From assembly GCF_027943255.1 (NCBI RefSeq), contig NC_072893.1, forward strand, positions 120,341,784 to 120,405,783: 64,000 nt of DNA. Reading direction: 5' to 3'. The translations under genes and the position numbers were made by a program. This stretch comes from Anastrepha obliqua (Eukaryota; Arthropoda; Insecta; Diptera; Tephritidae). The notes below the pieces were generated by a model. That model was not told the DNA's origin. It did not search any database and saw nothing but the letters and a program-made list of their open reading frames with translations. Positions 32,171-59,246 of the stretch are shown here, one piece after another. The first letter of the stretch is position 1. The number at the start of each line of letters is the position of its first letter.

Positions 32171-35100
32171 TTAGTGGTTAACGCCTTTGCGTTGCGACAC
32201 ATGCGTAATATTATATGAGGTAAGGCCGCGTATCTTCGGTTCCAGATTGTTGGAGTAAACATCAGTCCACAAAGCGGTTGGCGGCAGCTCTTTGTCGTTC
32301 TTAGCAATTTGTGTTGCTTCATCGATTTCCTTACGCACTTTAGTGTCGATTTCCTACAAACAAAATACAAACGAATTAATAGATTACCCACACATATTTC
32401 TGTCAATTTTTGCACGCGCGCACCTTGATCTCATCCGCCGTCATGAGTCCCATTTCAATGCACAATTCTTTGAACGATGTTATGGGATCACGTTTCTGGC
32501 GAACTTCTTGTATTTCCTCACGTGTACGATAGCTGGTGCCGGGATCGGACATTGAGTGGCCCGAATAACGATAGGTATTCGTTTCCAACACAATGGGACC
32601 CACTTTATTCACATATTCGATGGCGAACTCGGTAGCACTGCGAACAGCTAAAATGTCCATACCATCAACCCAAATACCGGGTACTACATCACCACGTGTG
32701 TAGTAGTCCGTGTTCGAGGAGCCACGTTCTGTACTGGTACCCATAGCGTAGTTATTATTTTCACAAACGAAAATAGCTGGTAATTTCCACAATGCCGCCA
32801 TATTATAGGACTCGAACACTTGACCCTGATTGGCAGCACCATCACCGTACAGCGCTAGGCAAACGCCGCCATTGCCCTTGTATTTGCAAGCGAGCGCAAC
32901 ACCAGTGCCCAGAGGTACCTGTTAAATAAAGACAATCGTTCAAAAGAGTGCCATAGAAACACAACGAGAATCATGCTATATTTATCTTTTACTTAGCTGA
33001 CCTGCGCACCCACAATACCATTGCCACCATAGAAGTTCGGCGCATACATATGCATAGAGCCACCTTTTCCCAAAGCACAACCGCTCTGGCGACCAGTCAA
33101 CTCAGCTAGCACACCTACTGGTGGAACGCCCATCAAGTAGGTCCAACCGTGCACGCGATAAGCTGAAATGATGTTATCCTGCTGGCGCATGGCAGCTTTC
33201 ATGCCTAGAATGTGTTTCAAAATTTTTAATTGAGTTGACAGTAGCGAAAGTTAAATTCTCGGCATATGTCCACTCCACTCACCTACAGCACATGCCTCCT
33301 GGCCGGAGTACAAATGACAGAAACCACGAATAATCTTCTCCTTGTACAAATTACCGGCGGCAGTTTCAATGCGACGAATAGTCTGCATTTGCGTGTAGTA
33401 TTTGGTTGCATCTTCTTTGGTTAAAGTGACACTCGTTTCGGGACCTTTTTCGAGTCTATGTAGCTTGAATGGCTGCACGAAGAAAATAATGTGTTTACTA
33501 TTAGAAATGTCATGGTTTTTTTTTTCATTATTTGTTTCATTTGTTAGTAAGAATAGTACTGATTTTTTTTTTCTGAGTAAAAAGGTTAGAAGTTGTGATT
33601 ATTTAACGTTAGTACGGCTAGTCTATCATTATTTTACAGTGAAGGAAACATTGCTTTTACTTATTAGTAAATAAATAAAAAATATTATATAAAAAGGTAT
33701 TCTATTTAGTTATAGATTACGATATAATTTTTTTTTTTGTTAAATTGATTGAAATATTTATTTGAAGATTTTATTTTTTTTTTATTTACTTAAAGAATTA
33801 TTTAATTATTTTTTAGTATTTTTTGCTGTAACAACACAGTTTTAGTTTCAGCCAACACAAATTTTGAGTGCTAACAATACCGTTATTTCCTCAACAACTC
33901 AAATTGATGAAGAATTCTTTTGGAACATTTTTTTTAATGTTTTCGGTTCACTTACTTGCAGTAACTCCCTTTACGAAAACTTTAGGCATTTTTTTAACTC
34001 TAATTTTGAATTTCATTCTTTTATCGAAAACTTTCAAGTTACATATGTATGTTCCATACAAAAACAATGCCAATTGCATTTTCCTATAGTACAAAACTAA
34101 TTTTGGCTAAACTTTCCATTACTACCACGATATATTTGAATGGGGAGCGGAGGGAGAGGGGGCGTTTCACCACCCACCACGCCCATTAGAAAGAGCAAGG
34201 TCACTCCATTATAACTATGAAAGTCGCAACCTTCTAGGGTCCCTATAGAACCCCCAGGAGAAGTTTAAAAATTAGGTTTTTTACGACCGCATTTGTAGTT
34301 TGTACTGAAATACAGTTGAAGAGAAGTGTATACAGCAATCGTCAACCCAGCAAGTATTTAAATTAAGTTTTAGAATTCATAGCACTTATGAAAATGTTGT
34401 TTTATCGTAAAATTTATAGGTGCCGCTGGCGAAAATTTGAGTTAAAAGTTGTCCGATTTTGTACTATTTCACTATTTATAAAAATTTTTTTGTAACATGT
34501 ATATTTGAAAATAAAAAAGCGCCGCAGTAAAAATCCAGCGATTTTGTATTTAAGTGAAATAAGCGTCTGCAACAGGGCATTTTTTAAGCTTATGCAAAAA
34601 AGAAGTATTTTTAACGTTAAATATTACTATTAATTCTTAATGGTAATTTATAAAAGGTACTACAAATCGAAAGGCTGATATTGTGACTACATTCGTGCGT
34701 TATAATTTTTAAATTCGCTTCACGCACTTAGACATTATAAGTAAATTTAATGTGGTAGCAATGGAAAGCCAACCCCTGATTTTTACTTGTCCTTTAAAAC
34801 ACTTGAGCTAAATTCAACAAATAGAATGGTCGATAAAAACCAATCAAATGTATGTATGTACTTGTTGTGAATTTAAGTAATAGAAGTGTATAGGATAACA
34901 GTTCATTAACACTTTCAAGATTTACAAAGATAGATAATTTATTTTGTATGTTTTGAGAAAGTGCGTTTATATCTGCAGCAGTATGTGATTTTCTAGACGA
35001 ACCTGTTAGAAAGCATTACATATTGATAACCGGCCGATGGCACACCACGCGAAGCAATAAAAAAATACCAAATGATAATCAGACCGTGCACGTAGCATGG

Positions 35101-35885
35101 CATTCTAATCAAATTTTACTCCCGACATGTATACATATGTATGTACATACGTATATACATATGTTTTTATGTACGTTCACAGCTTCTTTTCGCTTTCATG
35201 ACCTTCACTAGACAAATGAGCGCCTAATTACTACCGCGGAAATATTAATTTCTTGAGGTTCAGGACACTAGACAGGGCCAATTTACTGAGCTCTCTTTAT
35301 GCATTATTTCTTTTTACCAATGCTTATCAAGAAAAAAAATTTCATTTAGTATCCGTTTTTCCATTCACTTTTTCGCAATTAATTTCGCATTTCCCCCTGC
35401 TCTGAGAACTACAAACCAAAATCGCACCGCTAATGTTGAGTCAAAAGCTGTTATGTAACTACACATGAAAGACGTGTAGTGGAGAATAAGATAGTGCCGT
35501 AAGCATATAACACAACACATGGGTTTGGCAAACTCACGCGATGTACTTGTACGGTCGCCTCGGTTGCGTATTTGTTCGATTTTTGTGCACCAGCCTGGGC
35601 AGCATTCTGGAATAAACCGAAAAATGATGAGTATTTCCTGCACATGTAATAATTTGTTGTTTTGGTTTTAGCTGTCAATGCCGCTGCTGCTGCTGCCTGA
35701 TGTTGTAAGCTGCAGCTAATCAAAGGTGTTACATGCTGGCGCCGGAGCAGGGTCAACATGCTACCACCAATGGAATGACAGCCACGAGCAGTTGTCGTCG
35801 TCACCAATATGCTGTGATTACATACTTTTTGGATTTGTTTAGCCACAATTGGCAGTTCACTGCATCGGGAAAGTGTACGCAACAT
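32171..35885 (-). CDS. Pdha: Pyruvate dehydrogenase E1 component subunit alpha, mitochondrial
   Basis: This is the canonical E1-alpha gene (472 aa): with E1-beta it decarboxylates pyruvate using thiamine diphosphate in the mitochondrial matrix. Exons (minus): 35885-35538, 33472-33283, 33204-33002, 32918-32424, 32353-32171; phases agree and all introns are GT-AG. A long transit peptide is followed by the mature start near [20 protein letters not shown] (from residue 272) to NN (301-302) is the ThDP motif. Regulatory loops [14 protein letters not shown] (site 3) and [16 protein letters not shown] (sites 1 and 2) are present. Exon 4 (495 nt) equals exons 4 and 5 of the paralogue, which has an intron after N-E-Y-G here. 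The gene lies 5 kb upstream of and on the same strand as the paralogue, so they are a tandem pair. Confidence 0.96.
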
Positions 35886-36074
35886 TTTTTCGTTTTTAAA
35901 AATCGGAAATTTCTATGTAAAATATGACTTTCAACCACTCGATATCGCGTAACACTTCGACCAAGAAGAACGTCTCTAATCTTCCAATCAACGAATGTCA
36001 AATATAGGTAAAGAAAAGAAAAGTGCGAGAAATGTTATGCTTCTTCTTTAACGAAGCTGTGAATGAGTCGGGTA

Positions 36075-36259
36075 ATGGTGCTCACACACACCAACGTAAA
36101 CTTACGCCCGTACGCCCGTATGAGCTAACACGATGAAACAACGGTCTATGATACTACTTAACGAAACGGTGGTGAGAATTTATTTATCTGGGGCATTCAT
36201 TAGTTTAATCGTGTCAGCTGATACGGGCGTTCGCTTACGTTGATGAGTGGGAGCACCAT
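36075..36259. mobile_element. Short foldback MITE
   Basis: The left arm atggtgctcacacacaccaa and the right arm (gatgagtgggagcaccat) are inverted, with acgcccgta and its complement inside. The central part matches about 160 bp inside the foldback at 25021-25445 in direct orientation. No coding content. Confidence 0.6.
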
Positions 36260-36532
36260 AACAACTCTTTTATATAGTATACGGTATTAAATGCAAATAT
36301 AAGACCGCAACTTATGGGAATAGCTGATTTTACTTATTCCTAACAAGTTACATGAAACAGACAGCAGGTAGCGGCAGTTACTACCAATTTCGATTTTTGA
36401 AGTGAAAACTTCTTTAGAATCGTTGGGAGTGATTTGAGAAAAAGTGAAACGGAAAAAGCGACACTCTTGGCTACGAATATTACATATACACGTAGCGACG
36501 AACTAAATAACTTTTAGGCCAGCGCCGACAGC

Positions 36533-36602
36533 ATGGCGCGATAGCCGAGCGACTAGCAATGTGAGCTTCCGATCCAAAATCCTTGGTTCGAATCACAAGA
36601 AA
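36533..36602 (+). repeat. tRNA-like head of a SINE
   Basis: The sequence has an A-box-like gatagccgagcgactag and a B-box ggttcgaatcac about 45 bases apart, followed by an A/T-rich run. It lacks an acceptor stem and a plausible anticodon arm, so it is read as a SINE promoter region rather than a tRNA gene. Confidence 0.5.
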
Positions 36603-36639
36603 AAAATTTTTTTTATACAGTTATTTTATTTTATTTTAT

Positions 36640-36835
36640 GATATGTTTATCAGGAGCTCTTTTTCATGGCAGAAATACACTCGGTGTTTTGCCATTGCCT
36701 GCTGAGGGGTGAGCGCTATTAGAAAAATAGTTTTCCTTAATTTTGGTGTTTTCACCAAGATTCGAACTGACGTTCTCTCTGTGAATTCTGAATAGTAGTC
36801 ACGCACCAACCCATTCGGCTACGGCGTTTGTTTAA
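36640..36835 (-). repeat. tRNA-derived SINE, truncated copy
   Basis: It matches the SINE at 24020-24344 from the tRNA-like head (cgtagccgaatgggttgg, then tcgaatc) through cgagtgtatttctgcca and gaaaaagagctcctgat, then stops. The rest of the body is missing. Confidence 0.65.
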
Positions 36836-37072
36836 TTTTACTGATGCAAAAATGAGGAAAAATATATGAATAAAGTTTGCTTACTGTTTACACATTTTCC
36901 AAAGGTGACGGATAACCAAAAAAAAAGTCGGTTTTCAAACAAATACGAGTGCATATGTGTAATTGTTTTAGAGTTTCGGTCTCGCCCCAGCAAAACCTGC
37001 GTGCATGTGTGTTTGTAACATTCAAAAAAATGTAATTGTGTTAGAGTTTCGGTCACGCAGGTTTTGCTGGGG

Positions 37073-37705
37073 ACGCTCATAATAGCAACCGCGTGTGTAT
37101 TTTTATATTCGTAAATGTTTTCATTTTTAAATATTTACCGCAATTATGCCGAAAAATAATGCAGAAAATTGTCGTGAATATCGACAGAAAAAAAAGTCAA
37201 TAAATAGCATCACGGAATTCATTCACGAAAATTTAATAAAGTATACACCAGAAGTATCGCGGATACTTAGAAAAGATTACAATAAAGTTCCAATGATTTT
37301 AAGTGGCGATTTTAACGTAAATTTTGCATTGTACACAGCGGTTCCTTTAATTGACGTTCTCAATACAACATTCAATTTAAAAATGTGTAACAATCGCACT
37401 GAATCGACAACACGATCAATTGACGCGGTATTTCAAAGATATGTTGACAACATCGAACCCAAAGCATTTGTATCATATTTTAGCTATCATAAGCCACTCG
37501 TATCATTTGTTGAAATTGAAAACATTGAGGATGAATAATAATAAAATGAAGAAAATAAAATATGAACTTTATAGAAATATTATAATGAACCTATAATTAT
37601 CTTGCTCCTAATGCTGCTTTCGTCTTATTCTCTCTCAGTTTGTTTTACGGAAGGTTTCACTTCTATCGCGTCTAACCGTTAGACTGGTGTTTTTTTTTCT
37701 TCTAT
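37073..37705 (+). mobile_element. Helentron-like relic with fused ORF
   Basis: It shares both ends with the minus-strand relic at 1528-1891: gacgctcataatagcaaccg at the start and the tctaaccgttaga hairpin at the finish. The 130-aa ORF 37146-37538 starts MPKNNAENCREYRQKK and continues, probably across a deletion, into an endonuclease-like segment (VPMILSGDFNVNFALY; STTRSIDAVFQRYVDN; FVSYFSYHKPLVSFVEIE). The GDFN and SIDAVF motifs belong to apurinic-type endonucleases, which Helentrons can carry. The Rep and helicase domains are gone. Confidence 0.6.
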
Positions 37706-38383
37706 TTATTTGGTCACTTAAGTGTAAATTTTGTTAAAATTACTCTAAAAAGTCAATTTTTGCTCCAAAATTTTGCCATTCTAGACGCCAGTATCAAAAA
37801 CAAACTCATGTAGTTTTTGCTCTACTGTTGATACCAGTTTAATGTGCCTATTCCTCATGAGGATATTGGTTAGTAGCAATACGCAATGTTCAACTTCTGA
37901 TAAAGCATATAAACATCTTAATCAAGCTTTTTACGCAAAATACTACGAATGGTTTATCTGGAGTTGGTCTAAGTAAACACATTCAAAGTGCGCTAAACAA
38001 ATTATCAAGTTAAAAAACTTAAGCAAATTACTCAGAAATTAGAAGGAATCATAGGGGGAAAGTGGGATTTTTAGAAAGTGCTGACCTCGCCTTTACCGTG
38101 CGTATCGCGTTTAACCCCAGAAGTATGGAATACCAACAAAATCCTACCCCCATCTCTGAATTTTCAGGACCTACCGTTTACTACATGCCCCATAACATTT
38201 TTACCAACAAATTTTAACATACTGTATGAATTACTGGGCCTTAATCTCATCAGCTTTTTTTAACCATCCGTTTGGCTCCCGGAGTTAACCAGACTTTTCG
38301 ACTTTGGCCGTGAATTTAACATATTTCTATTATAACTAACGACTTGAGCTTCCTGGCAGCTTTCTAAAATTCTTTTATTTGTC

Positions 38384-39505
38384 TTGTACATTAACGATTT
38401 GTACAGTGCGATTAAATATAGTGATGTCCATGTATATGCTGATGACGTTCAATTATATGTTAGTTGTCCCATTAGCTGTATTGATATTTGCATAAGTAAT
38501 ATTAATTCTGACTTGAGCCTCATAAGCAAGTGGGCTTCTGACAACGGATTAATTCTTAATCCTGATAAGTCCCAATGTATCGTTATATACAAAAAATATA
38601 TCAAGCTCGATGGCTATACAGAAGTCAAACTAAATGATGCTGTGATTAGATATGTGGGCTATGTTAAATACTTAGGGGTTACATTTAATAGAACTTTCAC
38701 ATGGATCAACCACATCTTTACTGTCATAGGCAAAGTTTATGATATGCTCCGAAATTTATGGACAACTCAACATTTTACACCAGTAAACATTCGACTGCTA
38801 CTAGCTAAAACGTATTTGTTACCAACGTTACTGTATGGTTGTGAGTTATATACTCCTTGTGATAATGTGTGTCGTAGTAAGCTTAATGTCTTGTATAATA
38901 ACATTGCAAAATACGTGTACTGTAAAAAACGTTATGACCATACATCTGTTTTTGCGAAAAAAATTGCTTCCGTATCCTTTTGCGACTTGCTTAGGTTTAA
39001 ATGTTTAATTTTACTCCAGAAGATCATAAACACTCAGGAACCCAGATACCTCAAAGATCGTCTTATATTTTCAAAGTCCTGCCGTTTCGTTAAACTTAGT
39101 CTCGATGAAATACAGTTGTGTGGTGACTGAACGTCAGTACTTTGTGTTCTCTGTCCATCTTTGGAATACCTTACCTTACAAAATTAAACGTATAAAAGAA
39201 AGCTCGTGTTTCAAAAATAAATTGCTTCGCTACCGTGCCGAAATTTGCTGAATGTACTCAAATTGTTCCACATTATTTAAATCTCTTCCAATTGATCTTT
39301 ACTCCTATTACTATTATTTTTACCTTACTTTCCTTTTTTAATACTTTTCTCCAACTTATACTTCTTTACTACTATCTGTAATTTTAATTTTAATTTTACT
39401 GTGAATCCTTTTATGTAAACTATTCTTAAGGTCAATCATTGTAAAAAACCTATGGTTGTATGTTTGGCTTTAATAATAATAAATAAATAATAAATAAATA
39501 AAATA
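38384..39505 (+). pseudogene. Non-LTR retrotransposon, 5'-truncated reverse transcriptase
   Basis: The 248-aa ORF carries the YADD catalytic box early (VHVYADDVQLY), followed by SDLSLISKWASDNGLILNP and KSQCIV, YLGVTF and TYLLPTLLYGCELY, the usual RT thumb region. Downstream, a frameshift near 39127 leads to the C-terminal phrase FVFSVHLWNTLPYKIK. The element ends in a (TAA/TAAA)n tail at about 39470-39505. The upstream RT domains are missing, typical of 5' truncation. Confidence 0.75.
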
Positions 39506-39951
39506 TACGAAGAAATTTTGTGTTATTGAATTACATGATAAGTTTATTTTTTACTTTGATTAAATACAAACTGTTATGAAACAAATGTAATGTTTGATTT
39601 AAAAAAAATTATTTATTTATTTAATATATGGAAAATAACAATAAATTATTATTTTACAATAAATTAAAAAAAATTAAGTGAATTTAATGTGGTAAAACGC
39701 TTTCTTCAAATGTAGTGCTTTAAGAAATTTAAAATCTGGCAGCTCTTCTTATAAGAATATTATTCTGTTTTGTCTATTACTTCGCGTTTTGGCATTTATG
39801 GTGAACGTACCAAATAGCAACAAAAATGCAAAGCGGTATCAAGAATGATAAAAGTTCTCTACAACCTGAATCGGCGTGTTGTATATTTCATGTATTGTTG
39901 AAGTCACATTTTTGTTGAAATAGTAAATCTTTTTAATTTTCCTGCTTAAAA
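39506..39951 (+). promoter_or_regulatory. Upstream region of Polr3A
   Basis: This is AT-rich sequence between the LINE tail and the Polr3A start codon. No TATA box or clear initiator stands out. The transcription start is probably in the last 200 bases, but cannot be fixed from sequence. Confidence 0.3.
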
Positions 39952-56836
<16,885 letters not shown>

Positions 56837-57366
56837 CCCCTTTGGTGAAGTGAATATAAATATTTCGGTGATATTTTCGTGTTATTTAAAAGAAAGAACT
56901 GTTAAGAAGTACTGTTAATTTTATGTTTGTAAGCGGCAAAACGCGAAAAATATATTTAAAAATAATATATGTATACTTATATGCCTTCGGCAACAAAACT
57001 ACCCAGCTCATCTAACCCGTCAACAGTTATTATTGCATTACTCAGCTTCTCAGAGAAACATACTCGTATATATATTTTTTAATTAAAAAAAAAAAATGAA
57101 AACAGTACATAATTCCTTTAAACACGTTATTTAGGTTAACTTAAATAACTACAATTCAAATCTGCATCGAATATCCTACTAATATAATTAGAACAGATGT
57201 GACAGAAGTTGTCCGTTTCTTATTTTTGTTTTTTTTTTTTTGTTTTACTTCATACTAATTACATATTCGTAAATATAATATAATGATATTAATTAATGCT
57301 CTTCAATGAAACAAGTATAGAAGACTTATGTATTTTTTTAGAAATAAATGTGTGCACGCGCGTTTT
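56837..57366. other. Convergent 3' UTR region of Polr3A and RMND5
   Basis: The Polr3A and RMND5 stop codons are 530 bases apart, facing each other. The AT-rich spacer must hold both polyadenylation sites. An aataatatat run near 56960 and aaataaatg near 57342 are candidates. No other gene is seen. Confidence 0.5.
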
Positions 57367-58812
57367 TTAAAAGTAGATTCGCACAGCGTCATCGGCATTC
57401 TGCTCGACAGGGCAGTAGGGGCATTTGAGTATATGACCATTACTCAGCTTGTGCAATGCATCGTTGGAGATGACATGTCCACAGGTCAATCGCTTTGGCG
57501 GATTATCTTCCGTTGTTTGCTGTCGCAATATGGGACAGGCAAAAATTGAATGGTAACGATACTCTGCATCAAGATCAATCTCTATCGGCAATTCATCGCG
57601 TGCATTCCAAATGCTTAACACTTGACGTGACTGCATCACCTAGCAATTAATATTAAAGCAGCATTTGTGGTTTGAATCTTAAACATATAACCATATAAAA
57701 ATAACCGACCTGTTTGATATTGAGTAGCGCCGGTAATGCTGTACATCCAGCATTAATGACAACCGATAATGCCGAGTTTTTGCTGATACCCAACGTATGG
57801 CATGCATCCTTCATAAATACATAGGATGCCTCCATCCACACTTGTGGTGAGATCAAATGCTTATACGGCGACTTGTCTATGCCCATGGGCAAGTAAATGA
57901 AGCAGCCCATTAAATTTGGTATTTCATGTTCAAAACGATCAATAAATTTGTTAAAATTCTTGCGCGCGTAAGCAATCCCCTCTGCCTGTGCGCCAATACC
58001 GCGCGACATTATTTGCAAAAATGCTAAACGGTGTAATTTGAATTCCAGTGTAGAGTTTTTGGCAATCAACTCGTTAGAATAGCGCGTGGCCCACTCCAGC
58101 GCCGGACCCAACTCTTGCTGCTGTATACCTTTCCAAATGCGATAGATTTCGGCGAAACTGCTCTCCGAGTCAAACACTTCTTGTGCCATTTCCTCGGGCA
58201 TGCCCGACTCCTTAATAAGTAAACGTGCCACATCATCCATACCCTGACGACAATAATGTTTTGCCATTACTTTATTTAGAAACATCAAGTTGTCTTCGTC
58301 TTGTAGCGCATCAACTCGTGTTGTGGCTGTGAAATCGGAAACGAAGTTGCGATCGATAACTTTGCCCACTTTTGAGACGGCACCGTGTAAATCACGGTGT
58401 TCTGCCGAAAGTCGTTGTAGCTTTTCGTTGGCTTTGTGAAGTGTGTCCAACACATGTTTGACTTGGCACTCGTTAAGCCGTGGCTTGGCCGCTATTTAGA
58501 TAAAAATAATAATTTGAATTACGACTTTACACGACGCAAGATTCGCGACTTACGCTCCATTTCCACTTGCATTTCAGCCTCATCAGCCATTGGGTCATCT
58601 ACATCAGAAGGTGCATCTACCTGTGTGCTGGTATTTATGGTGCCAGTCATCTCTTGCTCGGCTTTGTTGAGCACTTTCAGCAATTCTTCCAACAATGTGG
58701 CGACATCGGCGATTTCAGCTGCTGCATTTTCTCGTATATCTGTAAATTTAGATACGACTCGATCCAGCTCTTTTTCTACGGCGGCCAAGGCCTCCAAATC
58801 GGCGTTTTGCAT
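57367..58812 (-). CDS. Souji: RMND5-type E3 ubiquitin ligase subunit of the CTLH/GID complex
   Basis: Predicted 437 aa. Exons (minus): 58812-58554, 58491-57710, 57639-57367, in phase. With MAEA it forms the catalytic RING pair of the CTLH (yeast GID) ubiquitin ligase; in Drosophila the RMND5 homologue (Souji) takes part in clearing maternal RNA-binding proteins. An N-terminal coiled-coil region ([15 protein letters not shown]...) precedes a LisH motif ([20 protein letters not shown], about 160-185), CTLH and CRA regions, and a C-terminal degenerate RING ([42 protein letters not shown]), which lacks some canonical zinc ligands as in all RMND5 proteins. The N-terminal acidic stretch ([16 protein letters not shown]) makes it longer than human RMND5A (about 391). 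The gene is convergent with Polr3A. Confidence 0.95.
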
Positions 58813-59246
58813 GTTGGCGTAAATGCAATAAAGAGCAAATTATTATTTTTTATTTATATTCCGTTGAGTTTATTGCGTGTTGACTGACTTGTAGGAAAAT
58901 GTGAAAAAATCCTGATTTTTGCTGTCTTTGTTTTCGCTATGAAGATAAGAAAAGAAAAAGAGCTTAATGTTGATGAATTTTTATTTCTAAACAACTGGTT
59001 TTATCGAAAAGCTGCACTTCGCAAATTAAATTGTGTTAGTTATTACGCCAGTTTTCTTCTCACCTTAAAAAAATTATACTTATCTAAATACCAGATTTTA
59101 TTTTTGCAATTTTGTTTTTCTTACCAAAATTTGCATTTATTTTTCGACGCTGAGGAAGAACAGACTATAGAGAACGTTGTTTGCTTGCTCGTCAACCGTA
59201 ATGATGCCAGATGATTTCAATATGTACAATCTTTTGTATAATGTAG
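58813..59246 (-). promoter_or_regulatory. Upstream region of the RMND5 gene
   Basis: AT-rich sequence between the RMND5 start codon and the LINE. It should contain the 5' UTR and promoter. No TATA box or other site can be assigned. A 91-codon plus-strand frame (58939-59214) has no recognisable features. Confidence 0.35.

Noticed and set aside
33864..34100. 78-aa ORF in Pdha intron 1
   Set aside because: AT-rich, phenylalanine/asparagine-biased frame without similarity; probably chance.
58939..59214. 91-aa plus-strand ORF upstream of RMND5
   Set aside because: Low-complexity hydrophobic reading from AT-rich DNA; no homologue recognised and no splice or promoter context.
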